Of a stretch of DNA of 43,250 nt, positions 22,849 through 36,575 are shown piece by piece. A program made the position numbers and the translations under genes. The notes under the pieces are model-generated. The model worked only from the letters and a program-made list of their open reading frames with translations. It ran no database searches and had not been told where the DNA came from. Origin of the DNA: Phycisphaerae bacterium (GTDB lineage Bacteria; Planctomycetota; Phycisphaerae; SM23-33); the NCBI GenBank assembly GCA_011050235.1, contig DRGC01000083.1:1-43250 (forward strand). Reading direction: 5' to 3'. How positions within the stretch are numbered: position 1 is the first letter of the stretch; each line of letters starts with the position of its first letter.

Positions 22849-25353
22849 TCAGCGCCCGACGCCGAGGGAGTCAAATATTGACGGATAGCGCGTCAGTTCG
22901 CGCGGGGCGTCTGGGTCGATGTCGAGGGTCAGTTGCAGCGTCGCCGTCTGCGGGGCTAGGCACTGCGCTTCGTCGCACGCCTGCGTTACCAGGTGCAGTT
23001 GGAGCGTGGCTGGGCCGCTGGCGGCGTCCGGGTTGACGGTCAAAGGGATCAGCAGCTGGATTTGGCCCTCATAGATCTCGACGGTCTCCCCAAGCACCGG
23101 GTCAGCCAGGGGGCGGCTGGCCGGCAGGACAATGTCCCCAGCCGTTACCGCCGCATTGGGTACCAGCGAGATTGTCGTTGGGACAACGAAGTCCACGCCG
23201 GGGTTGGGCCCGTAGATGTGCCATCCGTCGGCGATCTCCAAGACCACCGCTACGTAGAACGTCTGCCCCGCCCTGACCTGCAGCCGCGATGCGAACAGAT
23301 CGACCGTCACCGGGCCCAGGACCTGGCGAGCGTCGGAATCGGCCGGGCCTGACGCCTCGATCACCTCGGCCGCGGATTCCAGATCGACCGCCGCCGCCAG
23401 CAGTAGCGATTCGGCCCCGCGGGGAGACCGCCACATCACCCCCGACAGCGACGCCAGGGCCCGCCGGGCGGCCTGGACGTATTTGTCTTGCCCCGTCAGC
23501 CGACCCAGCCGCAACAGCACCAGCACGGCCACACCGTTACCGGAGGGCGTGTTGCCGCCGCCCATGATATTCTTGGACCGCAGCAGCAAGTCCTCATGGT
23601 CGGCCGTGGCGAAGAAAAACCCCCCGGCCCGCTGGTCCTCGAAGTCGCTCAAAATCGTATCGGCCAGTCGCCGTGCCGCATCGAGCCATCGCCGCTCGCC
23701 GGTCGCCTCGTGGAGCTCCAGCAAGCCCTCCGCCAGGAAGGCGTGGTCGTCCAGATAGCCCGGCAGCTTCGCCTGCCCGGCCCGGTAGGATCGCAGCAGC
23801 CCGCCCTCTTTGGTCATCATGTTATCGAGAATGAACTCCGCCGCCCGCGCGGCCGCCCGGGTATAGCGCGGCTCGTCCAACTGCCCGCCCGCATAGGCCA
23901 GGCCTGCGATCATCAGGCCGTTCCAGCCGGCGAGGACCTTGTCGTCCTTATGCGGATGGCGTCGACGGTTCCGCACAGCCAGCAGCTTGTCCCTCATCGC
24001 CTTCAACCCCGCCTCGGGCTGGGCCGGGCCGGGCAGGTGGACGATGTTGGCCCCGGTCTTGCGACCGGTAGCTTCTTCCTGGAAGTTGCCGCCCTTGCGA
24101 AGGCCATAAGCCTCGGCGAAGCTCTTGCCGTCTTGCTTGCCCAGGACCTCCAGGACCTCGTCGTATCGCCAGACGTAAAACCGCCCTTCTTCGCCGACGG
24201 CCCCGGCGTCGATGGCCGAATGGAACCCGCCGCCCGGGTCGGTCATCTCCCGATCGACCCAGGCGAAAATATCCTCCACAGCCTGGCGGTACCGGCGGTC
24301 GCCGGTCAGCAGGAACCCGTCCGTATAGGCCCGCATCAACTGGGCGTTGTCGTAGAGCATCTTCTCGAAGTGCGGCACGAGCCAATGGTCGTCGGTCGCA
24401 TAGCGATGAAACCCGCCACCGATGTGGTCACGCACGCCACCGGTGGCCATCGCATCGAGCGTACGCGTGATTATCTTCAGCAGCTCGGGGTCCTCGGACC
24501 GGCCGAACTGGTGAACAAGCAGCCGCAGCGGGCCGTGCGGCGGAAACTTCGGCGCCCGGCCGAACCCCCCGTTGGTCGCATCGAAGGCCTGTTGCAGGGA
24601 GGCAACGGCCTGGTCGAGCAGATCCTGGTTGACGGGCAGACCAACCTCGACGCCCGCGCCGGACCCGACCTGCCGGATGGCCTCGGCTAATTGATCGGCC
24701 CGCTGTTCGACCTCCGCACGGCGGGTCCTCCACATGTCCGCCAATTGCGTCAGCAGGTCGATGAACTGCTCTCGGGGGTAATAGGTCCCCGCCATCCATG
24801 GCCGCCCGTCGGGCGTCAGCCAGAGCGAGTTCGGCCAGCCGCCGCGACGGGTAATCAACTGAGTCGCGATCATGTATTGTTCGTCGATGTCGGGGCGTTC
24901 TTCGCGGTCGACCTTGATGGCGATGAAATACTTGTTGAGGATGTCGGCCACCTCCTGCCGCTCGAAGCATTCCCGCTCCATGACGTGGCACCAGTAGCAG
25001 GTCGAATACCCGATGGACAGGAAGATGGGTTTGTCTTCCCGCTTGGCCTGGGCGAGGGCCTCGGGGCCCCACGCGTACCAGTTCACCGGGTTGTGGGCGT
25101 GCTGGAGAAGGTACGGGCTGGTCTCGTGGATCAACCGATTGGTCGGTCGCCCGTCATGGGAGTCGCCTTGTGGTTGCGTGGCCATGTGACCGGCCTCCAC
25201 AGCATCGTAGGGGGTTGGCTCGCCGCCGCGGCGATAGATCTGAACGTACAGCAGAATCGCCACCGCCAGGATAAACAGACACATCGCCGCGATGGCGGCC
25301 CTGCGCTGTTTCCGGGACGTTCTGGACCTGACTGCATTCATGGCTGGACCCAT
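22849..25353 (-). CDS. YyaL/DUF255 thioredoxin-domain protein fused to DsbD-alpha-like domain
   Basis: An 834-aa protein anchored by one N-terminal helix (~20-38). Residues ~70-190 are the DUF255 thioredoxin-like domain of the YyaL/SSP411 family, with redox motif C119-Y-W-C122-H in [10 protein letters not shown]. Residues ~230-670 form the (alpha/alpha)6-barrel part of that family. Residues ~685-815 match the N-terminal (alpha) domain of DsbD: immunoglobulin-like strands (WHIYGPNPG) and a cysteine pair C793-x4-C798 in [13 protein letters not shown]. The fusion puts a thioredoxin-like and a DsbD-type dithiol exchanger in one periplasmic polypeptide. It sits downstream of the metal RND operon, 100 nt from cusA, suggesting repair of metal-oxidised thiols. 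Start could be 25353 or 25341; no clear ribosome site decides. Confidence 0.85.
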   Translation of the reverse strand: MGPAMNAVRSRTSRKQRRAAIAAMCLFILAVAILLYVQIYRRGGEPTPYDAVEAGHMATQPQGDSHDGRPTNRLIHETSPYLLQHAHNPVNWYAWGPEALAQAKREDKPIFLSIGYSTCYWCHVMERECFERQEVADILNKYFIAIKVDREERPDIDEQYMIATQLITRRGGWPNSLWLTPDGRPWMAGTYYPREQFIDLLTQLADMWRTRRAEVEQRADQLAEAIRQVGSGAGVEVGLPVNQDLLDQAVASLQQAFDATNGGFGRAPKFPPHGPLRLLVHQFGRSEDPELLKIITRTLDAMATGGVRDHIGGGFHRYATDDHWLVPHFEKMLYDNAQLMRAYTDGFLLTGDRRYRQAVEDIFAWVDREMTDPGGGFHSAIDAGAVGEEGRFYVWRYDEVLEVLGKQDGKSFAEAYGLRKGGNFQEEATGRKTGANIVHLPGPAQPEAGLKAMRDKLLAVRNRRRHPHKDDKVLAGWNGLMIAGLAYAGGQLDEPRYTRAAARAAEFILDNMMTKEGGLLRSYRAGQAKLPGYLDDHAFLAEGLLELHEATGERRWLDAARRLADTILSDFEDQRAGGFFFATADHEDLLLRSKNIMGGGNTPSGNGVAVLVLLRLGRLTGQDKYVQAARRALASLSGVMWRSPRGAESLLLAAAVDLESAAEVIEASGPADSDARQVLGPVTVDLFASRLQVRAGQTFYVAVVLEIADGWHIYGPNPGVDFVVPTTISLVPNAAVTAGDIVLPASRPLADPVLGETVEIYEGQIQLLIPLTVNPDAASGPATLQLHLVTQACDEAQCLAPQTATLQLTLDIDPDAPRELTRYPSIFDSLGVGR

Positions 25354-25453
25354 CTGCCCCGCCGAGCCGTTCAGTTGGACATTCCCTGCATTACATCTTA
25401 CGAGCGCCCGGCAAGAATTGCCCAGCTCGGGCCCACAGAGATTTCCATCCGTG

Positions 25454-29660
<4,207 letters not shown>

Positions 29661-29680
<20 letters not shown>

Positions 29681-32072
29681 GCTCAGAGCCTTTCTCGCCG
29701 GGCTCGGACTGAGCCTGAATCACGTTCACCACGTTGCCGCACTGCGGCATGGCGGCCCCGAAATACGGATTGCGCACGCTCTCTTCCGGTTGCAGCCATC
29801 GCGCGCCTCGACTGTTGAAGGCCATCGGGCATCGCATTTCGAACAGGGGGCCCTCCCCCCCCGGGCCGAACCGATTCGCAATGGCCGACATCTGCTCGGA
29901 CAGAAGCGAAAAGGCCAGTCGCTGGGTGTCGATCTCCGTCGCCTCAGCCGCATCGGACAGAATCTTTTCCAGACCGCTTGCCAGGTCCATCCACGCCGTG
30001 TGGTCGTCGCCAGCCAGCAGGCCCATGTCGACCCCGGCCAGGGCCTGCTGGACCTTGACCGATTTCGTCGAGACCTGGTCGGCGGCCAACGCCCGCTGCA
30101 ACTCGAAGTACGCATCGAACAAGCTGCCCAATTGCTGCCGAAACTCCGGGGGAACCGGCGGGCGCGACGAAGCAAACGGGTGTTCGCCATGGAGGCCGAA
30201 AGTCTTCTTCAACAAGGCAATATTGGTCTCGAGCGACTTGGCTACGCGCTGGAGTTCCTTGGGCATCTTGGCCTCGCTACCTTCGACCGCGTCGTTTCCC
30301 AGACGCATGGCGTATTCGTTCCACATCATCCGCTGGTGATCGGTCAGATCGGTCAGATCGGCCGTATCGATGGAGCGGACCGTATCGCCCAGCGCCTCGA
30401 AGGCCCGCCGCGATGCGGCGAGGTCCTCTTCGGCTATGGCGTCATGGACGGCCTCCGCGGCGCTCAGGACGGCTTGCACCCGATGCAGGAACATCGCCGG
30501 CAGCTCGCCCTTGGCGTCCGGGCCCTTGGCCGTCTTCTTCTTCGGGCCGTGGTCGTGCCCGCCGGCGGCGCCGCCCTCAGGTGACATCATGGACGGTTTA
30601 GCCAGAATCTGAAGGGCGCTGTCGATCTTGAAATTGCCCCGACGCACCACGCGGTCGCCTTCGGCGAGGCCGCTTCGAACGATGTAGTAATCGCCCGCCC
30701 GCGGGCCCAGCAGGATCTCGCGCCCCACGAAGGTCGGCTCTTCGGCGTCGGGCTTTTCCACGTATACGATGGCGCGCGTGCCGGTCCGCAGGACGGCGGT
30801 CGCTAGGATCACCAGAGGCTTATCTGTCTTGTCCGGGTCGATCCCCACGTAGCCGAGGGATTCCGTCCGTTCCAGCGGCATTTCACAGATGTCGCACACC
30901 CCCGGGCCTTCCTTGACGATCTCCGGATGCATGCGACACATCCATTTGCCCGCCAGATGGGGATCCATGACCTTCCCGCCGGCGGCCACTTGGGCGCGGA
31001 CAATCGCTTTGACGAACATACCGGGCTTGAGCTTGCCGGCGGCGTTGGGGGCGTTGACGCGGACCTTCACCGTGCGGGTGCCTGGCGTCAGGATCGGATC
31101 GATAAAAGCGATCGTTCCGGTGAACGTCTCACCGGGATGCGAGATGGTGGTGAACTCGACGGTCTGGCCGTATCGCACCCATATCAGGTCCGACTCGTAG
31201 GCGTCGAGCTTCACCCACACCTGCGACAGGTCGGCGAGCGTGTAGATGCGCGAGCCGGTGCTGACATACATGCCCTCCTGGGCGTTCTTGTGGATAACGA
31301 TCCCGGCCACCGGCGAATAGATTGTTAGATGATCTTCAGCCTGACCGGTCGCTTCGAGCGTCTCGATCTGCTCAGGCGCCAGGCCCAGCAGGCGGAGTTT
31401 CTCACGGGAGGCGACAACGGTCGCCTCGCTCATCTCGCGGACGATGCCCACGTCGCTGCGGACCAGCGCCTCGACCGCCTCCCGCGCCTGAAGCAATTCC
31501 TCCTGAGCGCTGAGCAGTTCGGGGCTGTAGATGTAGACCATGTGGTCGCCCTTTTGGACCGGGACGCCCGTGTAGTCCACATAGAGCTTGTCCAGCCGGC
31601 CGGGCACCCACGCGGTGATATACGCCAGGCGCGTCTCGTCGTAGTCGATCTCGCCCACCATGCGGATCTCGGCCTGGACGAACTTCCGCTCGACAGCGAC
31701 CGTCTCGATATCCATCAGGGCCTTGCCGGCCTCGCTGACCGAAAACTCCCGCAACCCACCGGCCTTTGTTGGCTTGACGGGAATCAGCTTCATGCCGCAC
31801 TTTGGACACAAGCCCGGCTCTAATCGGCGGACCTCCGGATGCATCGAACAGGTCCACTCCTGGATTGGGGCTTCGTCCGCCTCGTCCGCTTCGCCCGGTT
31901 CGCTCGGCTGCGTCGATGCGACCACCGGTGTCTCCGCCTTGCCGACATCTTCGGAGAAGATCGCGTGCAGCAGGATGCCAATGCCGATGCCCACGACAAG
32001 GACGACCACCAGCCCCGCCTGTTGGCCTATTGCGCGAGCGTATCGCCAGATTACGTTCTGCTGCTCAGCCAT
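29661..32072 (-). CDS. cusB: CusB-type RND adaptor with two HMBD headpieces and DUF3347
   Basis: An 803-aa membrane-fusion protein. Order: N-terminal anchor (~20-37); heavy-metal-binding domain 1 (72-100: TCSMHPE, then CPKCGMKL; C75, H78, C89, C92); HlyD-like barrel-sandwich, hairpin and beta-barrel (~105-365); a second HMBD inserted at ~375-405 (CRMHPE, CDICEMPL); membrane-proximal domain (~410-500); linker rich in H/D; and a C-terminal DUF3347 (~525-795) with a MRCPMAF motif. DUF3347 and HMBD are known copper/silver ligand domains of Cus-like systems. It links CusA to the TolC-type lipoprotein encoded upstream in the same operon. Two HMBDs in one adaptor is more than the usual single one. 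Confidence 0.9.
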
Positions 32073-32135
32073 GGCTAAGTTCCTTCAATATGCCCCGCCC
32101 GCGCCGACGCTGCGGCGACGGCCGAGCGTACAATC

Positions 32136-32504
32136 TCAATGGAGCGCAAAGATCAGCGTCGCGTGAGTGGCCCCTGCTGCAAGTGCGCAGACGCCTGTGA
32201 TTTTATGAATGCGCAGGACAAGGCGGGTCCTGAAGCGTTTGACGCGTTTCAAGAAGCCCAGACACACGGTCACCGCCACGAGGGACAATGTGGCGATCCC
32301 TGTCGGCTTGATGAACTTGAATGGCGAGATGCCGCTTCCTCCCCGCTCATGTTCGGCCTTGTCGCGGGTGGCGGCCAGGGCCGCCGAGGCACTCCAGCCT
32401 CCCAGCCAGCCGGCGGCTAGCAAAAGGGCGAGCACGATCACACCCGCTCTGGGGAAACACCTTGCGGATACATGGAACACATTAGCTGGTCCTTTGCGTT
32501 TCAC
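32136..32504 (-). CDS. small membrane protein, heme-type two-helix pattern
   Basis: A 122-aa protein with a signal-like first helix (~20-42, ending ALAA) and two more helices (~62-80 and 95-120). The second half, RTRLVLRIHKITGVCALAAGATHATLIF, has His residues at both ends of one helix and resembles the heme-binding helix of ferric-reductase-like / cytochrome b561-like membrane domains, but only two helices of such a domain are present. Whether it binds heme is unknown. It lies 16 nt after the YHS-DUF2231 gene and 63 nt before the CusB-type gene, in the same direction, so it belongs to the metal operon. Confidence 0.55.
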   Translation of the reverse strand: MKRKGPANVFHVSARCFPRAGVIVLALLLAAGWLGGWSASAALAATRDKAEHERGGSGISPFKFIKPTGIATLSLVAVTVCLGFLKRVKRFRTRLVLRIHKITGVCALAAGATHATLIFALH

Positions 32505-32520
32505 GAGCCAGAAGTCCCTT

Positions 32521-33384
32521 CTACCACGAATGATGACCTAGCCCATAAACAAGAACTCCGCCCCAATAGCCGGTTAGCCCAACCAAAATGGCGGCCAGAA
32601 ACAACAGGGCCCGGTAGGCAAGTCCCATGACACGACTCTCACGGCGATAGGAGAGTTCGCATAGGACGGCGCTGACGATGACAAGCAGGCCGACTGATGT
32701 TCCCAGCCATCTATGGAGGCTCAAGGCCCAAGAGAAGCCCTCGGGATAGTTCGAGAAAGCGCCAGCCGCCCACCCCAGAAGGGCCGCCACTGCTGCGCAG
32801 ACCGCACCAAACACGATCATGAAGCGGGCCGAACCCCGAAGGACCTGCGACTTGGTCACAAAGGCGAGAATCTCCGCTAAGGCTGCCGCTATCACCAGCG
32901 CAATGGGGAAGTGAACAACGAGGGGATGGAATTTCCCGGCGAAACGGACCAACCGTCCCAACCCGTGTGGCTGCCCGTGGACCGTTGCGTGATCGTGGCC
33001 ACCTTCCATTGTTTCGGCGTTTCCGGCCACCTCGGATGTTCCCTCCTGGGGCGGGGGAAGATTGGCTCGATACTTCTCGGGCGCCTCCTCGAACGCCGCC
33101 AGGCAGAACTTGCAGCAGAAATACACGCGCCTGCCTTGATCGATGGTGGAGAAGTTCGGGTCGATCTTGTTGCCGATCATGACCGGGCATTCAGTCTGTT
33201 GGGCCTGGCCGCCCTCAGACGACGAACGTGGTTCGCCGCTCGCCTCTTCGTAAGCGAAAGCTGCGCCCAAAGGGCCCAAGGACACCGCCGCAATGAAGAG
33301 GGCGAGCACGAACACGCCCGCCCTGACAAGACTAGCTCGGTCGGCGCAGAGGCGGTCAGTGGGGTTGCGTGTCTTGCGGTTCAT
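32521..33384 (-). CDS. YHS-domain plus DUF2231 membrane protein
   Basis: A 287-aa protein: signal peptide (~18-45), periplasmic YHS/TRASH-type metal site (C66 in ECPVMIG, then C90, C91, C94 in VYFCCKFC), a His-rich linker (GGHDHATVHGQPHG), and a four-helix DUF2231 membrane domain starting at FHPLVVHFPIALV (~150). YHS proteins bind Cu or other soft metals; DUF2231 has conserved His that may hold heme or metal. It overlaps the TolC-type gene by 29 nt, so it is co-translated with the efflux system. The start at 33384 gives a clean signal peptide; the longer frame to 33480 lies inside the tolC-like gene and is rejected. Confidence 0.75.
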   Translation of the reverse strand: MNRKTRNPTDRLCADRASLVRAGVFVLALFIAAVSLGPLGAAFAYEEASGEPRSSSEGGQAQQTECPVMIGNKIDPNFSTIDQGRRVYFCCKFCLAAFEEAPEKYRANLPPPQEGTSEVAGNAETMEGGHDHATVHGQPHGLGRLVRFAGKFHPLVVHFPIALVIAAALAEILAFVTKSQVLRGSARFMIVFGAVCAAVAALLGWAAGAFSNYPEGFSWALSLHRWLGTSVGLLVIVSAVLCELSYRRESRVMGLAYRALLFLAAILVGLTGYWGGVLVYGLGHHSW

Positions 33385-34822
33385 CGTCAGTATCGTTCCC
33401 GGCATCGTCGTTGCCGTCATCGTTCTGAACGTCGTCGGAGGTGGGTTCGTTCCAGATTTCTTCGATTTCCTTGCCGACAAGCATCTCCAACTCGGCCAGC
33501 CGCTGACCTTTATCAGCGAGGGCGCGCTCGTGGGCCAACGCGAATGCCAGCAGCACGCGCTCGGCGTCGATCAGGTCCGTAAACGACGCCTTGCCCGCAC
33601 GGAAGGCGGCGTCGGTCGCCTTGATCGATTCGCGAGCCTTGGGCAGCAGCGTGTCGCCATAGAGATCGATGCGGCGGTCGGCGTCCCGGAACCGGTAGGC
33701 GGCCAGCTTCACATCCGCGCTCAGCGTGTTGATGGCCTGGGCCTTCTCCTGGATGGCCGCCCTGTGGCGATGGTTGGCCTCCCGCACGCCGGCGGAGAGC
33801 TTTTCCCACCAGATCGGAATATTCACCGACACCATGGCGATGACTGCATCCTTGCCGTCGGTATCCGGGTGGCGGCCGCCCGTCGACTTCGCCGTGTCGA
33901 TGTAGTTCATCCCCAGCGTGATGTCGGGGAAGTAGTCCTTCTTGGCCAGTTCGATCTGGTGCTTCCTGCGGGCGATCTCGAAGTCCAGCGCCTCGACCTG
34001 CGGGTTGGACTGCACCATCCATGCCAGGAGTTCATCGTCGCTGATCGAGACTTGCTGATCCTCGATGGTCTTCGGCCACGGCAGCGGCGTTCCCGCCGGG
34101 CGGTTCAAAGCCGCGTTAAGCCGCGCCACGATCGAGCCGCGAAGGTCTTCCAGCGTCCGCCTCCGATCGTCCAGCTTGCCGAGCTCCACCTGGGCGCGGA
34201 TCACGCTTGGATGCGAAGCCGCCGCCACTTTGTATCGAGTGCGGAGGATCCTCTCGATATTCGTGAGCAACTGGATGTTCTCTTTGAGAATGGCGATCCC
34301 CCGCCACAGGTAGTAGTACTCGTGGTAGACGTTTTTGATCTGGTAGAAGAGCTTGAGCTTCTTCGCCTCGTACCGTTTGCGCTCGGCGCCGGCGGCCTCC
34401 AGGGCGGCATAGCCGCGAAGCTCCAGCTTGCCGAACCACGGGAACTTCTGCGAGATGCCAAAGGCCTGCCGCTGGGCGCCGACGCGGGTCTCGACCTCCC
34501 GGATGTAGAAGCGATAGGTGAAACGCGGATCGGGAAGCGCGCGGACCTGAGGCGCCCGCTCCAGCGCCGCCTTCCAGCGGTTGAAGGCGGCCTCCAGGCC
34601 CGGATTGTTCAGGGCGGCGTAGGCGAGGTAATCGCTCAGCGTCGACGTATCGGTCAATTCCGGCAGGCCGCTCTCGTCCTGCTCGGCCGGTTGTAGAAGG
34701 CCCGGCGTCCGCTGGATCGGCTCCCAACTGTAGTTGGACTGCCCCGAGCGATCCAAATTGCACCCGCCCACAAGCACAGCCAGCCCAGCCAGGACGACAG
34801 TCCATCGTGTGTGTCGGTTCAT
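33356..34822 (-). CDS. TolC/CusC-type outer membrane efflux lipoprotein
   Basis: A 488-aa outer-membrane factor: signal with lipobox VGGC, then the two OEP repeats with long coiled-coil helices (residues ~60-250 and ~265-455). Segments such as ALNNPGLEAAFNRWKAALER, SQKFPWFGKLELRG and NIPIWWEKLSAGVREA are typical of the CusC/CzcC branch. The C-terminal tail is very acidic (Asp/Asn/Glu-rich, about 30 residues) and could be a metal-binding or flexible end. It is the first gene of the minus-strand efflux operon. The start is ATG 34822, where the lipoprotein leader begins; a TTG five codons upstream is possible. Together with CusB and CusA it would form a tripartite exporter. Confidence 0.85.
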   Translation of the reverse strand: MNRHTRWTVVLAGLAVLVGGCNLDRSGQSNYSWEPIQRTPGLLQPAEQDESGLPELTDTSTLSDYLAYAALNNPGLEAAFNRWKAALERAPQVRALPDPRFTYRFYIREVETRVGAQRQAFGISQKFPWFGKLELRGYAALEAAGAERKRYEAKKLKLFYQIKNVYHEYYYLWRGIAILKENIQLLTNIERILRTRYKVAAASHPSVIRAQVELGKLDDRRRTLEDLRGSIVARLNAALNRPAGTPLPWPKTIEDQQVSISDDELLAWMVQSNPQVEALDFEIARRKHQIELAKKDYFPDITLGMNYIDTAKSTGGRHPDTDGKDAVIAMVSVNIPIWWEKLSAGVREANHRHRAAIQEKAQAINTLSADVKLAAYRFRDADRRIDLYGDTLLPKARESIKATDAAFRAGKASFTDLIDAERVLLAFALAHERALADKGQRLAELEMLVGKEIEEIWNEPTSDDVQNDDGNDDAGNDTDDEPQDTQPH

Positions 34823-35171
34823 TCGTTTTTCCGTCAAGAGAGCGCATGCGCACGATCGGCGAGCCGCTGGGGAACACTCCCAACCGGCGTCGGCGGCGCA
34901 AAAAAGGGCGCCCGGACGTTACGTCTTGTTCTTAGAAAGAGATCGGCCATTTGGGGCGGTTCTCCTGGAAGGAAAATTCGGTCATAAATGCCGCGCTTCG
35001 GTCCAGTTGGCCGATCAACCATCGAGCTGCGGCAACGGGGCCGCCTGTCTTGCCCATTAACGACTCACGATGCCTGTCGGTTCCCCAAAAAAAACCGACG
35101 CCAAGAAATAAGGAACCTTAATGCCCGGTAAGACGTTAAACTCGTGAAGACATTACAAGAAAGGACGTGCC
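34823..35171. promoter_or_regulatory. divergent promoter region, efflux operon / secreted YHS protein
   Basis: 349 nt between divergent genes and without a credible ORF. At 35076-35099 GTCGGTT and AACCGAC form a 7-bp stem around an A-rich loop, about 70 nt before the YHS gene; it may be an operator or an attenuator. A GTTG-6 nt-CAAC dyad lies near 35006-35019. AAAGGA precedes ATG 35172 at 8 nt. No recognisable CueR or CopY box was found. Since an ECF sigma operon lies 0.8 kb further on, an ECF-type promoter here is plausible but I cannot point to its -35 'AAC' and -10 'CGT' elements with certainty. Confidence 0.35.
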
Positions 35172-35762
35172 ATGAACACCAGAGCAAGAAAACCAGCCGT
35201 TATCAGCCTAGCCATTTTCGTCGCTGCCGCCCTGCTGTTTGTTCCGCTAGTCGGCCTGGCCGAGAACGATCACAGTGATCATTCGGCCACAGCCGAGCCA
35301 GCGGCCACGACTCAGCCGGCCGAAGGCAAGAAGCACGAGATGGCCGCCAAGCATCTGGCAACGATGGCCAAGCTCCAGGCCCTGCTGGCCGAGGCGAAAC
35401 AGGCCGCCGACAGCAAGGACATCGAGACCGCAGCCAAGAAAATTGCCGAAGCGCAGGCCCTGCTCGAAAAGCAGCACCAGGCGATGCACAAGCACATGAA
35501 GGCCATGGGCGCAACCTCCGGCGACAAGCCGGCCCCTCAGTGCCCGATGTGCCAGGCCGCCCCGCAGGCCAGCGCCAAGATCGCCAATACCCGCTGCCCC
35601 ATGATGGGCTCGACGCTGAAGCTGGAGAAGGTTACCGAAAAGCTGACGCGAGAGTTCAAAGGCCAGAAGATCGGCTTCTGTTGCGGCGGCTGCCCGGCGG
35701 CCTGGGACAACCTCTCTGACGAGCAGAAGGAAGCCAAGCTCAAGAAGGCTGCGGCCAAATAG
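35172..35762 (+). CDS. secreted His/Met/Cys-rich YHS-like metal-binding protein
   Basis: A 196-aa protein with a signal peptide (cleavage after GLA, ~30), a His-rich mature start (ENDHSDHS), a helical Met/His segment (QHQAMHKHMKAMG, ~101-113), a CPMC pair (C124, C127), and a C-terminal YHS-type core (C142 in RCPMMGS; C170, C171, C174 in FCCGGCPAAW). These residues suit Cu(I)/Ag(I) binding in the periplasm. It is divergent from the TolC-CusB-CusA operon and convergent with the anti-sigma gene, 30 nt apart. It may act as a periplasmic copper buffer that hands metal to the CusB headpieces. Function is inferred from composition. Confidence 0.75.
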   Translation: MNTRARKPAVISLAIFVAAALLFVPLVGLAENDHSDHSATAEPAATTQPAEGKKHEMAAKHLATMAKLQALLAEAKQAADSKDIETAAKKIAEAQALLEKQHQAMHKHMKAMGATSGDKPAPQCPMCQAAPQASAKIANTRCPMMGSTLKLEKVTEKLTREFKGQKIGFCCGGCPAAWDNLSDEQKEAKLKKAAAK

Positions 35763-35792
35763 CCGCCGCCGCACCGCGCCGGCAGAGCGAAA

Positions 35793-36575
35793 TCAGCGCG
35801 GTTCAGACGGCACGAGCCGGCTCAACAGATCGGCGAGGAACTCATTCGAGACCTCGCCGATCGCGCAATAGGTGAAGCCGTCCAACTCGACGGCCACCAT
35901 GTTGCACTCGGCGAACGATGTCGCCCGATAGACCCGATCCCCGTAGCCGAACTCCTCGCCCAAATCCAAGGCATCCGTTTTTTCGGTCAGCACGACGACG
36001 GAGATCACGCCGCGATCGGTATCCACGACATAACTGCCGACCGGCTTGTTGCGGAAATGGACCACGCAGCACCCGCGGAGCGACATCCCGGCGCCCAGTT
36101 GCGGCACGGCCGGACGGAAGCCCAGCTTCTGTTCGAGTTGGGTCGCCAACTCCTGCGGATCGGCGTGGACATACAGGTCTGTCTCGGGCGACAGGGCGTG
36201 CTGGTGGAGTTCGTACAACTCAGCAGCGGCGGCAGGCTTTGGCTCGGCCAGGTAAAGACCCAATGGGATTGCGATCACCAGGACCGCAGCAGCCGCCATC
36301 GCCGGCCAGAGCGATCGAACAAGCCGTCGACCCGCCCTCCATTCGCGCGGATGTTGCGCAGGCGCCGGGCGGGCCGGACGGTCGTCGACCAGTTGTCGAA
36401 CACTGGCGGCCAGCCCCGCATCGGCGCGGATTGAACTGAACGCCGACTGCAAGCGGGAGCGAACCGCACGGCTTTCGGCCAACCTGGCCTGACAGTGCTC
36501 GCACCCGACAACGTGTGGGGGCGGGGCCTGACCTTGAACTATCAACTCAAGTTGTTCGTCGTTTAGATGGGTCAT
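35793..36575 (-). CDS. membrane anti-sigma factor (ZAS-type)
   Basis: A 260-aa protein: a short zinc-binding anti-sigma site H21-x3-C25-x2-C28 in HVVGCEHC, a single transmembrane helix (~88-110), and a periplasmic domain of about 145 residues with a CC pair (C169-C170, RGCCVVHF) and two later cysteines (AECNMV, TYCAIG). It overlaps the ECF sigma gene by 4 nt (ATGA), so it is the cognate regulator. The extracytoplasmic cysteines could make it responsive to thiol oxidation or soft metals, consistent with the copper genes beside it. The signal sensed is inferred, not shown. Confidence 0.8.
   Translation of the reverse strand: MTHLNDEQLELIVQGQAPPPHVVGCEHCQARLAESRAVRSRLQSAFSSIRADAGLAASVRQLVDDRPARPAPAQHPREWRAGRRLVRSLWPAMAAAAVLVIAIPLGLYLAEPKPAAAAELYELHQHALSPETDLYVHADPQELATQLEQKLGFRPAVPQLGAGMSLRGCCVVHFRNKPVGSYVVDTDRGVISVVVLTEKTDALDLGEEFGYGDRVYRATSFAECNMVAVELDGFTYCAIGEVSNEFLADLLSRLVPSEPR

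Noticed and set aside
24985-25000. CYWCH as a c-type heme motif
   Set aside because: It is the redox motif of the DUF255 thioredoxin-like domain, conserved across YyaL proteins; no cytochrome context.
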